Shown here one piece after another: positions 43,019-52,307 of a stretch of DNA of 64,000 nucleotides. Position 1 is the stretch's first letter; every line of letters starts with the position of its first letter. Below the pieces are notes generated by a model. It made no database searches. It worked only from the letters and a program-made list of their open reading frames with translations, and had not been told where the DNA came from. Source of the DNA: Marinobacter algicola DG893 (GTDB taxonomy: Bacteria > Pseudomonadota > Gammaproteobacteria > Pseudomonadales > Oleiphilaceae); contig NZ_ABCP01000002.1 of the NCBI RefSeq assembly GCF_000170835.1, positions 124,001 through 188,000 on the forward strand. The letters are read 5' to 3'. Made by a program: the position numbers and the translations under genes.

Positions 43019-43114
43019 GTTGAACTCCTAAAGCGATTTTACCGTTTCGTGAGTTGTCCTGATGTAATCTATCAGGTATCCGAATTCCCAGAATAATGTC
43101 AAAGGGAAGGTTCC

Positions 43115-44596
43115 GTGAACGAGAGTGTCCTCAGTACCACACCGTCTGTCATCATCATTGGTACCGGCTTTGGCGGCCTGTGCATGGCCATCCAGCTCCG
43201 GAACGCCGGCATTAAGACCTTTACCCTGCTGGAAAAAGCGCCTGGGGTTGGGGGCACCTGGCGAGATAATACCTACCCTGGCGCCGCCTGTGACGTTCAG
43301 TCTCACTTGTACTCCTTCTCCTTTGAGCCCAAACACGATTGGTCAAGAAAGTTCGGGTTGCAGCCCGAAATTCTTGGCTATATGCAACACTGCGTCGAGA
43401 AGTACGATTTCGCGGCGCATATCCGGTTCAACAAGGAAGTCGCCAGCGCAGCTTTCAACGACGCCACCAACACCTGGACAGTCACCACCACCGACGGAGA
43501 ATCCCTGACCGCCGATGTCGTTGTCACCGCTACCGGCCAGTTGAATCAGCCTGCCTGGCCGCACATTCCCGGCCTTGATACCTTTGCAGGCAAAACGTTT
43601 CATTCCGCCCGCTGGGACCATGGCCACGACCTGAGCGGTAAGAGCGTTGGCGTGATTGGTACCGGCGCCAGCGCCATTCAATTCGTACCGGAAATAGTGC
43701 CAAAGGTAAAAGCTCTCAGCCTTTTCCAGCGTTCCGCTGCCTGGGTACTGCCTAAACCTGACCGACCGTTCTATAAATGGGAGCAGGCACTGTTCCAGAA
43801 GGTTCCGGCCTGGGATCGCATCTACCGCTCCCTGATCTATTGGAAGAATGAAATTCGCGCGCTGGCCTTCACTCGCTTTAACAGCTTGCTCGAGCTTTTT
43901 GCCTGGCAGGCAAAGCGCTTTGCCAAACATCAGGTTCGCGATCCCGGGAAGTACAGGCATCTGATTCCGGACTATAAGATCGGCTGCAAACGGATACTGA
44001 TTTCCAACGACTGGTATTCGGCCGTTGATCAGCCTCATGTCGAGCTCGTCACCACAGGTATCGAGCGTATCGTGGAGGAAGGCGTGATTACTACCGACGG
44101 CTCCTTGCACCGGTTGGACACGATCATACTGGGGACCGGATTTGCAGCCTCGGAATTCCTGTCGCCAATGGAGATCACCGGCCGCGAGGGCGTGTCGCTT
44201 AATCAGGCCTGGGCCACTGGGTCAGAGGCCTACAAAGGCATTGCGGTTTCCGGATTTCCCAACCTTTTCATGCTCTACGGGCCCAACACAAACCTCGCCC
44301 ACAACAGCATTGTGTACATGCTGGAGTCTCAGGTCCGGTACGTGCTCGGCTGCATCAATACATTGAACGCAACACCCGGCACGGCAATGGATGTAAAACC
44401 AGATCGGCTTCGAGCATTCTCTGAGGACGTTCAGGCCAGACTTAAAGACAGCGTTTGGGAATCCGGTTGCCACTCCTGGTACCTGGACAGTAACGGCAAG
44501 AACACCGTGAACTGGCCCGGTTTTACCTTCACCTATCGTAAGGCTACGAGAGAGGTGAATCCGGATGACTACGAGTTCCTGCATCTTTCCGTTTAG
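43115..44596 (+). CDS. Flavin-containing monooxygenase, Baeyer-Villiger type
   Basis: 493 residues. The first FAD site is IIGTGFGGLCMAIQLRNAG, followed by GVGGTWRDNTYPGAACDVQS. The Baeyer-Villiger fingerprint region reads FAGKTFHSARWDHG (FxGxxxHxxxW), and the NADPH site is VGVIGTGASAIQFVPEIVPK. The length fits a type I enzyme. It inserts oxygen into a ketone to give an ester or lactone, with NADPH. The start is GTG at 43115 after AAGGGAAGG. A GntR regulator and a symporter follow 88 bases later on the same strand, perhaps a functional set. The substrate is not known. Confidence 0.9.
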   Translation: MNESVLSTTPSVIIIGTGFGGLCMAIQLRNAGIKTFTLLEKAPGVGGTWRDNTYPGAACDVQSHLYSFSFEPKHDWSRKFGLQPEILGYMQHCVEKYDFAAHIRFNKEVASAAFNDATNTWTVTTTDGESLTADVVVTATGQLNQPAWPHIPGLDTFAGKTFHSARWDHGHDLSGKSVGVIGTGASAIQFVPEIVPKVKALSLFQRSAAWVLPKPDRPFYKWEQALFQKVPAWDRIYRSLIYWKNEIRALAFTRFNSLLELFAWQAKRFAKHQVRDPGKYRHLIPDYKIGCKRILISNDWYSAVDQPHVELVTTGIERIVEEGVITTDGSLHRLDTIILGTGFAASEFLSPMEITGREGVSLNQAWATGSEAYKGIAVSGFPNLFMLYGPNTNLAHNSIVYMLESQVRYVLGCINTLNATPGTAMDVKPDRLRAFSEDVQARLKDSVWESGCHSWYLDSNGKNTVNWPGFTFTYRKATREVNPDDYEFLHLSV

Positions 44597-44650
44597 GCTC
44601 TGATTGCTCTATGGAGTTCTGTCGGTTTGACAGCTTGAGCACATTCGTAG

Positions 44651-44665
44651 GATGATTGGGTCATC
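44651..44665. promoter_or_regulatory. Candidate GntR operator
   Basis: GATGA-TTGGG-TCATC is a short perfect dyad, 20 bases before the GntR start. FadR/GntR proteins often repress their own gene through such a site. Evidence is position and symmetry only. Confidence 0.25.
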
Positions 44666-44684
44666 ACTTGTCAGGATCTTAAAC

Positions 44685-45365
44685 ATGCACCTCGCCAGAA
44701 TTTCCAAGGGCTCTCTCGTCGAAACCGCCATAGGAAGCCTGCGCCAGGCCATTGAAAATGGTCACTGGGCAATTGGCGAACGACTGCCCGTTGAAGCGCA
44801 ACTATCGGAGTCCCTTGGCGTGAGCCGTAACACTGTTCGTGAAGCAGTCAGGGTTCTGGTGCATGCCGGCATGCTGGAGACGCGCCAGGGCGATGGCACC
44901 TACGTTCGAGCCACAAAGGACGCTGGAGAGACCCTGCGAAGGATCAGCCGCGCCCAGTTAAGAGACAAGCTCGAAGTACGGATCATGCTGGAAACCGAGG
45001 CTGCGAAGCTCGCTGCGGAACGTCGGGACGCACGGGACCTGGAGAGAATGACACTCGCCCTGGATGAGCGGGCGAAAGCCGGTGACGACGTTGAAAGTCG
45101 CATCCGTCACGATCATGCCTTTCATACGGCCCTGGTCGCAGCGTCACACAACCCCGCCCTGTCGGAGCTGTACGACTATTTCGCCCATGCGGTAACACAA
45201 ACCATTGAACTGACTGAACTCGATTCAGAACTTCCTGAACCTTCCCAGGAGGACCATGAACTGCTACTGGCGGCAATCCGACGACAGGACTCCGCGAAGG
45301 CGGAAACGCTGTCGAGAGCCTTGCTCCAGCCAAGCCTTCAAGCCTTGGGGAAGACGCATCCATGA
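44685..45365 (+). CDS. GntR/FadR-family transcriptional regulator
   Basis: 226 residues. The winged helix-turn-helix is clear: SLRQAIENGHWAIGERLPVE, LSESLGVSRNTVREAVRVLV, and GMLETRQGDGTYVR. The C-terminal all-helical FCD effector domain starts near residue 90 and has RHDHAFHTALVAASHNPALS with its metal-binding histidine pattern. FCD-type GntR proteins respond to small carboxylates or sugar acids. I start at the ATG at 44685 with AGGA upstream; an ATG at 44652 is possible. Its stop overlaps the start of the symporter gene (ATGA), so it most likely controls that gene. Confidence 0.88.
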   Translation: MHLARISKGSLVETAIGSLRQAIENGHWAIGERLPVEAQLSESLGVSRNTVREAVRVLVHAGMLETRQGDGTYVRATKDAGETLRRISRAQLRDKLEVRIMLETEAAKLAAERRDARDLERMTLALDERAKAGDDVESRIRHDHAFHTALVAASHNPALSELYDYFAHAVTQTIELTELDSELPEPSQEDHELLLAAIRRQDSAKAETLSRALLQPSLQALGKTHP

Positions 45366-46366
45366 AATTCAGGCTCGATACTTTCACGCTACTGCTTTTG
45401 GGTGCGATTGTCCTCGCCACGTTCCTGCCGGTGCGTGGTGATGCGGCCAGCGCCCTGGCAACCGCAGGCACTGTGGCCGTGGCACTTCTGTTTTTCCTCC
45501 ATGGAGCAGCGCTTTCACGTGAACAGATCGTGGCCGGTGCCACCCATTGGCGCCTGCACATCATCATTACCGCTTTCACCTTCGTTTTCTTTCCCCTGAT
45601 GGCATTGCCCATCAATGAAATCAGCCGCTTTGCACCTCAATGGATGCCGGCCGATCTGGGGTTGGGATTCCTGTATCTGGGTGTGCTGCCGTCAGCCGTT
45701 TCTTCCTCGATTGCCTATACCGCCATGGCAAAGGGCAACGTGCCCGCCGCCATTTGTAGCGCTGCCGCTTCCAACGTATTTGGCATGATGCTGACACCGT
45801 TCCTGCTGTTGCTGCTGGTAAGCACGTCGGGCGACGGCGGTTTTTCGGTAGCTGAGGCGCTCAAAGACATCGTGCTGCAACTGCTTCTTCCGTTTGCGGT
45901 TGGCCACGGCCTGCGTCCCTTGTTGGGTGGTTTCCTGGCTCGGAATGAAACGCTCACCTCCCGCTATGACCAGTGTGTGATCTGGCTGATCGTGTATTCC
46001 GCCTTTTCCCATTCGGTCGCAAGTGGCCTGTGGCAGAACCTGCCGTTGAAGGCGATTCTGCTGGCCATTTTGCTGTGCTTCGCGTTACTGGGGTTTTTTA
46101 TGGTGCTGGCAATGTTCGTGGTTCGCCGGTTTGGATTCAGCCTGGAAGACGAGGCCGCCGTGGTGTTCTGCGGCTCAAAGAAGAGTCTGGCGTCCGGCCT
46201 GCCCATGGCCAAGGTGCTGTTCTCCGGCCATCCCGGATTTGGCATGATCGTGCTGCCGATCATGTGCTACAACCAGATTCAGGTCATTGTGGGGGCCATG
46301 CTGGCTCAGACGTATCGCCGCAAGATTGAGGCCGCGTCAGCCGCCGCCCCCCATACCACTGAATAA
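45362..46366 (+). CDS. SBF-like (bile acid:sodium symporter) transporter
   Basis: 334 residues with about nine or ten membrane helices. It belongs to the SBF-like (YfeH/PF13593) branch of the BASS family: VALLFFLHGAALSREQIVAG at the start, LGVLPSAVSSSIAYTAMAKG in the middle, and FCGSKKSLASGLPMAKVLF near the end. It probably imports an organic anion with sodium. The start overlaps the GntR stop by four bases. It may import the acid that the GntR protein senses; that is inference. The last 30 bases overlap the convergent gene at 46337. Confidence 0.9.
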   Translation: MKFRLDTFTLLLLGAIVLATFLPVRGDAASALATAGTVAVALLFFLHGAALSREQIVAGATHWRLHIIITAFTFVFFPLMALPINEISRFAPQWMPADLGLGFLYLGVLPSAVSSSIAYTAMAKGNVPAAICSAAASNVFGMMLTPFLLLLLVSTSGDGGFSVAEALKDIVLQLLLPFAVGHGLRPLLGGFLARNETLTSRYDQCVIWLIVYSAFSHSVASGLWQNLPLKAILLAILLCFALLGFFMVLAMFVVRRFGFSLEDEAAVVFCGSKKSLASGLPMAKVLFSGHPGFGMIVLPIMCYNQIQVIVGAMLAQTYRRKIEAASAAAPHTTE

Positions 46367-47023
46367 GGTTGCCAATACAGCCAGGCCGACGATCCAGCCA
46401 ATGACTGCCGGCCAGAAGTTAACCATCTGGGGCGGCAGTTCTTCCTGCGGCTGTTGATCCCCCGCTGACTTTTCCGCCTCCGTATCGTCCTCGTCAGCGT
46501 CGTGCGCATGTGCGTCCCGCAAGCTATACCAGTCAAACCACCCTGCCAGAAACTGCACAACCGGTGCCGGGAAGCTGCCGTTTTCCGCCATCGGGCGAAC
46601 CTGAGGCTCCAGCGTGTCGGCAATTTCCTTGCGAACATGAGGCTGATCCGCAGGCGGTTCTCCGAGAATCGCTTTCCAAATCTGCGCGTCCTTGCTGCGA
46701 CTGGAATCATTCAGCAGGGCTCGGACCTGAATCACCACCTCGCGTACCACCTGACGTTCCGATGCATCCAGCCCTTCAGCCTCCTGTCTCACTGCCGCAG
46801 GGGTTTCAGCAACCTGAGGTTGCCCTTCATTATCGGCATCGGATGGATCGCTGGCCATTTGCGACTCGCCGCCCGTTGCTTCCTTGAATGCCTGCCGCAG
46901 TTGTTCAAGTTCCTCACCGGAAGCGAACTTTTCCTGCTGCTCATAAGCCGCCCTGATACGGGCATGATCTCCGGTGGGCTCAATACCCAATACTTCCCAA
47001 CAATTCATAGAGTTGTAACTCAT
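46337..47023 (-). CDS. Tail-anchored protein with degenerate J domain
   Basis: 228 residues. The N-terminal 50 residues look like a J domain: NCWEVLGIEPTGDHARIRAA, then ELEQLRQAFKEA; the HPD tripeptide that activates DnaK is missing, and helices II and III are shortened. A Glu/Gln-rich linker leads to a globular middle (IQVRALLNDSSRSKDAQIWK, then FLAGWFDWYSL). One hydrophobic segment near the end (FWPAVIGWIVGLAVLATLFS) anchors it in the inner membrane. No signal peptide is present. Such proteins are annotated as DnaJ-like or hypothetical; the role is unknown. Confidence 0.7.
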   Translation of the reverse strand: MSYNSMNCWEVLGIEPTGDHARIRAAYEQQEKFASGEELEQLRQAFKEATGGESQMASDPSDADNEGQPQVAETPAAVRQEAEGLDASERQVVREVVIQVRALLNDSSRSKDAQIWKAILGEPPADQPHVRKEIADTLEPQVRPMAENGSFPAPVVQFLAGWFDWYSLRDAHAHDADEDDTEAEKSAGDQQPQEELPPQMVNFWPAVIGWIVGLAVLATLFSGMGGGG

Positions 47024-47137
47024 TCATCAGACTTTCATTAAATTTTTGAGAGACAAATGTAATCTGGTCACCTAGGATATGAAAAAAAGCGTCCACCATA
47101 AAAAATCCCACACTCGGCAAAGTATAAAACGACACTC

Positions 47138-49330
47138 ATGTCCGTTACGACCTATCTCACTAAAATTCCGGGGCTTGTTCGTCCTGAAACTTATCGCAGC
47201 CGCCTGGCTTTGGTGTTTGCAGGCACGTTCATTGCCGTTTTTCCGGTGGTAGCTGCGGCAGCGGAGGAAAGCGACGACCAGACCTTCGAGTTGGCAGCGC
47301 TTGGTGATTCACCGGAAGCCTTTGAAATGGATTCCAGAATTCCAGAGGTACTGACCACAACCCGTCTCAGGCAACCGAAGTCCCGTGTGCCCGGCACGAC
47401 CACCATCATCACCGGCGAAATGATCCGGGATCTCGGTATCATGAACCTGGTAGAGGTGTTTCGCCTGGTCCCCGGGATGACCGTCGCCGAGGTCGGGAGC
47501 AATAACCCGGTAACCAGTTACCACGGCACTGTACATTATGAACAGCGTCGATTGCAGGTTCAGGTCGATGGCCGCACATCATACCGGCCTAACCTGTCGG
47601 ACATGGACTGGAATACCATGCCGGTTCCTCTTGAGTTGATAGAACGAATCGAGGTCAGCCGCGGGCCAAACAGCGCCGCGTATGGCATCAATGCCTTCCT
47701 CGGAACCATTAATATCATCACCCGTGCGCCTGAGGATACGGCCGGAGTTGAGGCCCGTGCCGTTACCGGCTCCAGAGGCTATAAGCGAGTCTTTGGCTCT
47801 GCCGGCAATGCCTCTGGTGACTATAACTGGCGCCTGGCCTACGAGAAGCGTAAATCGGACGGCTTTGATGAGCAGGAAGATGACGACATCTACTACCCTT
47901 TTCATGATGGCTATGACATCAATACCTTTACATACGACAGCAGTTTGTTCCTGAACAGCCAGTACAGTTTGGACGTGCGCGGCGGTGTAGTGGACGGCAT
48001 TAACGAAGAGGACCAGATCAAGAACGGAAAACTTGGCGCTGATGACCACCCTGATATCGTCGTCGACGACTACTATCTGCAAACCCGCCTGAACGTGACG
48101 ACCTCCGAAAACCATTTCTACCATGTTCAGGCCAGCTTCCAGAACTATGATCGCCGGCAGCGCTGGAGCATATGCATCCCCGGGGATACCTTCAACGATA
48201 TTCTCATGGGAAACACCCCTGATCTCGACCCCTGCTCAGCCAACGAAGTAGACCCTTTCAGGGCATACCTGAATGAAGACATCGAGGAATCCCGCCTGGA
48301 GTTCGAAATTCAGGATACCTTGCTGTTCAACCGGGACCTGAAGCTGGTATCGGGTCTTGGCTACCGTAAAGATACCTATCGGTCAGAGACCTACTTCAAC
48401 GGCCGCGGCAATAACTACCAGGCACAGGTTTTTGGGAACCTCGAGTACTCGCCATTACGTTGGCTCACCCTGAACGCCGGCGGTAATTGGGAAAAAACGA
48501 CAACAACCGACGAAGGCTATTTTTCGCCGAGGGTGGCCGCTAACTTCATCCTGGCCAACAACCACACGCTTCGATTTGTCTACTCCGAGGCAGTACGCAC
48601 ACCGGATGCGTTCGAACAGAATCCGGACTGGTCCTACCGCCCCCGGAATGTTCAGCCACCATACGCCTTTCTTGAAGGGCAACGATTCCTGGTCGCTAAC
48701 CTGGTCGACCCAGCCACATCGACGTATGGTAAAACACTTGAGGAAGAGCGCATAATCTCCCGGGAAATAAGCTATTTTGGCCAGTACTATCTGGACAGTT
48801 CCACCTTGTCACTGGAAGTTCGTTATTTCAACGATCAGCTTCGAGACATGATCAGCGGCATCATCAACGAAGAAGACTGGACCATCGACAACAATGTCGC
48901 ACTCGATCAGAAAGGCTTTGAGGTAGAGGCGTCATTGGACTTTCCCGGTACAAAGCTGAGGATGAGCTATGCTTATCTGGATCAGGATGGCCGCTACACC
49001 GGCGCCAATGATCGCGATGCCGGTGACAAACAATACGCCATTGACCTGTTGGGGCGGTTGTCGGTCCGGCATTCAGGAAGTTTTGCGTGGATACAGGATC
49101 TGCCTTTCAACCTGACCTCATCAGCGGCGTTCTATTTTGCCGATGAGTTCAGGCGGTCGCAGTTCGAGCGCCTGGATCTGAGACTGGCAAGGCACATTTT
49201 CAGAACCGGCTATAGCTATGAATTTGCCGTTACCATGCAACACTACCTGAACCGAGATGTGGATCTGAGCCCTGACAACGTCATCAAGGACCACAACCAG
49301 TTCTTCGCTGAAGTCGGCGTAAGATTCTAA
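47138..49330 (+). CDS. TonB-dependent outer-membrane receptor
   Basis: 730 residues. After a long signal peptide (cleavage near VAAAA, ~residue 42), the plug domain follows: TTTIITGEMIRDLGIMNLVE, then FRLVPGMTVAEVGSNNPVTS and VSRGPNSAAYGINAFLGTIN. The remaining ~500 residues are a 22-strand barrel and end with FFAEVGVRF. No convincing TonB box or N-terminal signalling domain is visible. There is only a weak ribosome site. It is the first gene of a set with a binding protein 35 bases downstream and a hybrid kinase. The ligand is unknown. Confidence 0.88.
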   Translation: MSVTTYLTKIPGLVRPETYRSRLALVFAGTFIAVFPVVAAAAEESDDQTFELAALGDSPEAFEMDSRIPEVLTTTRLRQPKSRVPGTTTIITGEMIRDLGIMNLVEVFRLVPGMTVAEVGSNNPVTSYHGTVHYEQRRLQVQVDGRTSYRPNLSDMDWNTMPVPLELIERIEVSRGPNSAAYGINAFLGTINIITRAPEDTAGVEARAVTGSRGYKRVFGSAGNASGDYNWRLAYEKRKSDGFDEQEDDDIYYPFHDGYDINTFTYDSSLFLNSQYSLDVRGGVVDGINEEDQIKNGKLGADDHPDIVVDDYYLQTRLNVTTSENHFYHVQASFQNYDRRQRWSICIPGDTFNDILMGNTPDLDPCSANEVDPFRAYLNEDIEESRLEFEIQDTLLFNRDLKLVSGLGYRKDTYRSETYFNGRGNNYQAQVFGNLEYSPLRWLTLNAGGNWEKTTTTDEGYFSPRVAANFILANNHTLRFVYSEAVRTPDAFEQNPDWSYRPRNVQPPYAFLEGQRFLVANLVDPATSTYGKTLEEERIISREISYFGQYYLDSSTLSLEVRYFNDQLRDMISGIINEEDWTIDNNVALDQKGFEVEASLDFPGTKLRMSYAYLDQDGRYTGANDRDAGDKQYAIDLLGRLSVRHSGSFAWIQDLPFNLTSSAAFYFADEFRRSQFERLDLRLARHIFRTGYSYEFAVTMQHYLNRDVDLSPDNVIKDHNQFFAEVGVRF

Positions 49331-49365
49331 AGGCACCACACGGACGATACCCGACCCTGGACGGT

Positions 49366-50352
49366 ATGAAACCAACGTACAACACCAAAGTGGGGAGAAA
49401 ACCAGGCGGCCATGCCAGTCGGCGCGTCCTGGCCAGTGCCGTACTGCTACTGTTTTTCGTGTTGTCCGTACCCTATCAGTCTGTTTTCGCACAATCCTCT
49501 TCGGGTCCCCAGGTGTATCTGGCCGGTTCCGGGAACTCGGCTCTGAACCGCCGCATGCTCTCGCTTCTTGAAGAAACATTGGGCAGCGACGTCAACATCC
49601 GCTCCTTCCATAGCGGACAGACGGCTCTCGACAATACCACACCGGTCATCACGCTCGGGCCTGAGGCCTTTACTCGAGTCCGGCAGGAGAATCGTGATGT
49701 GCCCATCCTGGCTTTACTTGTGGATCAGTCATTTATCAGTGGATATTCAGAGCGCTCTGAAGGGTCGGTTTCCGGCATACTGTACAATCCCCCTTTAATC
49801 AGGCAGGCCATCACCGGACAGGAGATTCTGCCCCATGCCACCCGGGTGGCGATGCTTGCACGCCCCGAAACTGTCGAGCTCTACGAACCGCTGGTTGATA
49901 AACTGCCCACCTACGGGCTCCAGGCGCGAGTCTTTGTCGTCAGTTCCGACGACGACCTGATACCAACACTCATTCACGCACTGAACTACGGCGACTTTAT
50001 TCTGGCCGCGCCAGACAGCGGTATATACAACCCCAGAACCATCAAGCACATTCTACTGACGGCCTATCGTCGTAATCGGATTGTCATCGGCCCGAGTCAG
50101 GCTTATGTGAAAGCGGGATCGCTGGCGTCTACCTATACCCCTTTAACCGAAATCGCCAAACTGGCAGCGAATTACATAGAACAATACCGCCGTGATGGTC
50201 AGTTTCCCCCGCCCGCCTATCCCGATGTCTTCAGAATTGAGCTCAACGACCAGGTTGCGCGCTCTCTGAACATTCCCCTGCCCGACCGTCAGGAGATCAT
50301 CAATTCTGTTCGCGAGCGGTTGGCCGGTTCCGAGGAGGCGTCTGATGAGTAA
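49366..50352 (+). CDS. Orphan ABC-type substrate-binding protein next to a hybrid kinase
   Basis: 328 residues with an N-terminal hydrophobic signal (VLASAVLLLFFVLSVPYQSV). The mature part has the periplasmic-binding pattern of the ABC_sub_bind family: PQVYLAGSGNSALNRRMLSL, ILALLVDQSFISGYSER, GDFILAAPDSGIYN, and the typical end RIELNDQVARSLNIPLPD. No transporter permease is nearby. It overlaps the hybrid kinase gene by eight bases, so it is made with it. I infer that it presents a ligand, perhaps one that enters through the preceding TonB receptor, to the kinase sensor domain. Confidence 0.8.
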   Translation: MKPTYNTKVGRKPGGHASRRVLASAVLLLFFVLSVPYQSVFAQSSSGPQVYLAGSGNSALNRRMLSLLEETLGSDVNIRSFHSGQTALDNTTPVITLGPEAFTRVRQENRDVPILALLVDQSFISGYSERSEGSVSGILYNPPLIRQAITGQEILPHATRVAMLARPETVELYEPLVDKLPTYGLQARVFVVSSDDDLIPTLIHALNYGDFILAAPDSGIYNPRTIKHILLTAYRRNRIVIGPSQAYVKAGSLASTYTPLTEIAKLAANYIEQYRRDGQFPPPAYPDVFRIELNDQVARSLNIPLPDRQEIINSVRERLAGSEEASDE

Positions 50353-52288
50353 GCGTATGGGCAGGCCGGTCTCCCTTACACGGAAGCTGCTGCTACTGGG
50401 CGCGGCTCCGGCGATTGTCATGTTCATCGTGTTGATGGTGTTCTTTACATCTGCTCGGCTCGATGACGCCCGCAAGGACCTGGCTGAAAGCAGTCAGATG
50501 CTGGCTGACAGCCTTGCGCCGGCGGTTGAATACGCAGTCGTTTCAGGGAATACGGCGTCCCTTGAACAGATATTGTCGCAATCGCTGCGGCGCAGCCGCG
50601 CCCAATGGATACGAGTCTCCAACGTGGTGGGTGACGAGGTTGGGTTTGTTTCCACGGACGACCCCGGCAATATCAATGCTGAAGAGACCTTCGATGTCTT
50701 CGAAGCAGAAATACTGCAACAACCGCTTGATCTGGGTGAAGATCGTCAGACCGAATGGTTCGAACCTAACTACGGATTCGGGTCAGGAGCGCTTCGTGTA
50801 GGTACTGTTCAGGTGGGTGTCAACAAAGCCCAACTCGCTGCGCGCCGGCAGGATATCCTCTGGACATCACTGGCGGTTGGATTCTCGCTGTTGCTGTTTA
50901 CACTGTTAATCGTTAATCACTCGTTGAACAGTATCGTCTTACCAATCCATGGCCTGTCCCGTCGGGTTGCAAAACTGACCAACCGGGAATACGAGGAAGT
51001 TGAGGTCGGCCTTGCCGGCGCTACCCGGGAAATCCGGGAACTGGAGGAAAGCCTCAATGCTCTCTCCAGGCATCTCAGGAATCTGAAGGCATCCAGGGAT
51101 GAAACCCTGGCCTCCTCTGAAAAAGCCCGGGGACGTGCGGAAATGGCGAATCGAGCCAAATCCGAGTTTCTTGCCACCATGAGCCATGAGTTACGAACGC
51201 CGCTTAACGGTGTTCTGGGAATGATCGAACTGGTGACCGATGAAGCCCTGAGTGCTCGACAAAAAGACTATCTTCAGACCGCGCGGCAGTCCACGGAGGA
51301 CTTGCTGACGGTCATCAACGACATCCTGGACTATTCCCATATTGACCGGGGTACGCTGGAGCTGGATAACCGCGAGTTTGACCTGAAAGAACTGATCACC
51401 AACTGCGCGGCCAGCTACCGTCATGTCGCTGAACAGCAGGGTTTGGCGTTGTCCACCAAGTTCATAGGAGACTGGCCGGACCGTCTGCTTGTGCTGGGAG
51501 ATGCTCCACGCCTGCGCCAGATCCTGGCGGGCCTCATCGATAATGCCATCAAATTCACGGGCGACGGCTTCATCAAAGTACAGGCTGGCTTTTTCTCTCT
51601 TGAGGAGAACTGCCTGGTGCTCAACTGCACCGTCAGTGATTCCGGCTGTGGTATCCCTGTCGAACGGATTCACGACATCTTTAACTCATTTGAGCAACTC
51701 GATACAGGTGATTCACGCAGTTATGGCGGAACCGGCATGGGGCTTTCGCTGGTCCAGAGACTGGTTGAGCTGATGGGCGGTCACGTTAAAGTTGAGACCG
51801 ACATTGGCAAAGGGTCGCAGTTCCGCTTCGAACTGCCCTTTGAACTGGCAACCCGGGTCGATCATGTTGAAGCTTCGGAACAGGGCCCTATCAAAACCGG
51901 CAGCGAGCAAGCCCGTGCTCTCGTGGTGGAGGACAACATGGTGAACCAGAGGGTCGCCACCGCTCTGCTCCGACGGCTGGGCTTTGAGACGGACGCTGCG
52001 GCCGATGGTGAGGAGGCACTGGAACTGGTTCGAACCAATCACTCAGGCTACGACGTTATCCTGATGGATTGCCAGATGCCGGTGATGGACGGTTATGAAA
52101 CCACCCGCTGCATCCGGGAATGGGAAAAGAGCAACGGTCAGGGTGGAACCCCAATTATTGCGCTGACAGCAGACGCTCTCCCGGGAACCGAAACCAGCTG
52201 CCGAGAGGCGGGCATGAACGATTACCTCGCCAAGCCCGTGAGAAAAGAAAACCTGAGAGCGGTACTCAGCCGCTGGATACGGGTGTAA
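50345..52288 (+). CDS. Hybrid sensor histidine kinase with receiver domain
   Basis: 647 residues. TM1 is at ~15-37 (LLLLGAAPAIVMFIVLMVFF), a periplasmic sensor of ~140 residues follows, TM2 is at ~178-196 and HAMP with a coiled coil extends to ~270. The HisKA site is FLATMSHELRTPLNG with His281, and the ATPase has AGLIDNAIKFTGDG, DSGCGIP and GTGMGLSL. The receiver domain has DNMVNQRVATALLRR and ILMDCQMPVMDGYETT with Asp575. No Hpt domain or separate response regulator is encoded here, so the output must lie elsewhere. It is translated with the binding protein. Confidence 0.93.
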   Translation: MSKRMGRPVSLTRKLLLLGAAPAIVMFIVLMVFFTSARLDDARKDLAESSQMLADSLAPAVEYAVVSGNTASLEQILSQSLRRSRAQWIRVSNVVGDEVGFVSTDDPGNINAEETFDVFEAEILQQPLDLGEDRQTEWFEPNYGFGSGALRVGTVQVGVNKAQLAARRQDILWTSLAVGFSLLLFTLLIVNHSLNSIVLPIHGLSRRVAKLTNREYEEVEVGLAGATREIRELEESLNALSRHLRNLKASRDETLASSEKARGRAEMANRAKSEFLATMSHELRTPLNGVLGMIELVTDEALSARQKDYLQTARQSTEDLLTVINDILDYSHIDRGTLELDNREFDLKELITNCAASYRHVAEQQGLALSTKFIGDWPDRLLVLGDAPRLRQILAGLIDNAIKFTGDGFIKVQAGFFSLEENCLVLNCTVSDSGCGIPVERIHDIFNSFEQLDTGDSRSYGGTGMGLSLVQRLVELMGGHVKVETDIGKGSQFRFELPFELATRVDHVEASEQGPIKTGSEQARALVVEDNMVNQRVATALLRRLGFETDAAADGEEALELVRTNHSGYDVILMDCQMPVMDGYETTRCIREWEKSNGQGGTPIIALTADALPGTETSCREAGMNDYLAKPVRKENLRAVLSRWIRV

Positions 52289-52300
52289 CCAGCGGCTTTT
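52269..52300 (+). terminator. Intrinsic terminator that includes the kinase stop codon
   Basis: GCCGCTGG (52269-52276) and CCAGCGGC (52289-52296) form a perfect eight-pair stem, with TTTT after it. The 12-base loop contains the last codons and the TAA stop of the hybrid kinase. It ends the receptor-binding protein-kinase set; gor on the other strand stops eight bases beyond. Confidence 0.7.
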
Positions 52301-52307
52301 AGTAAGA

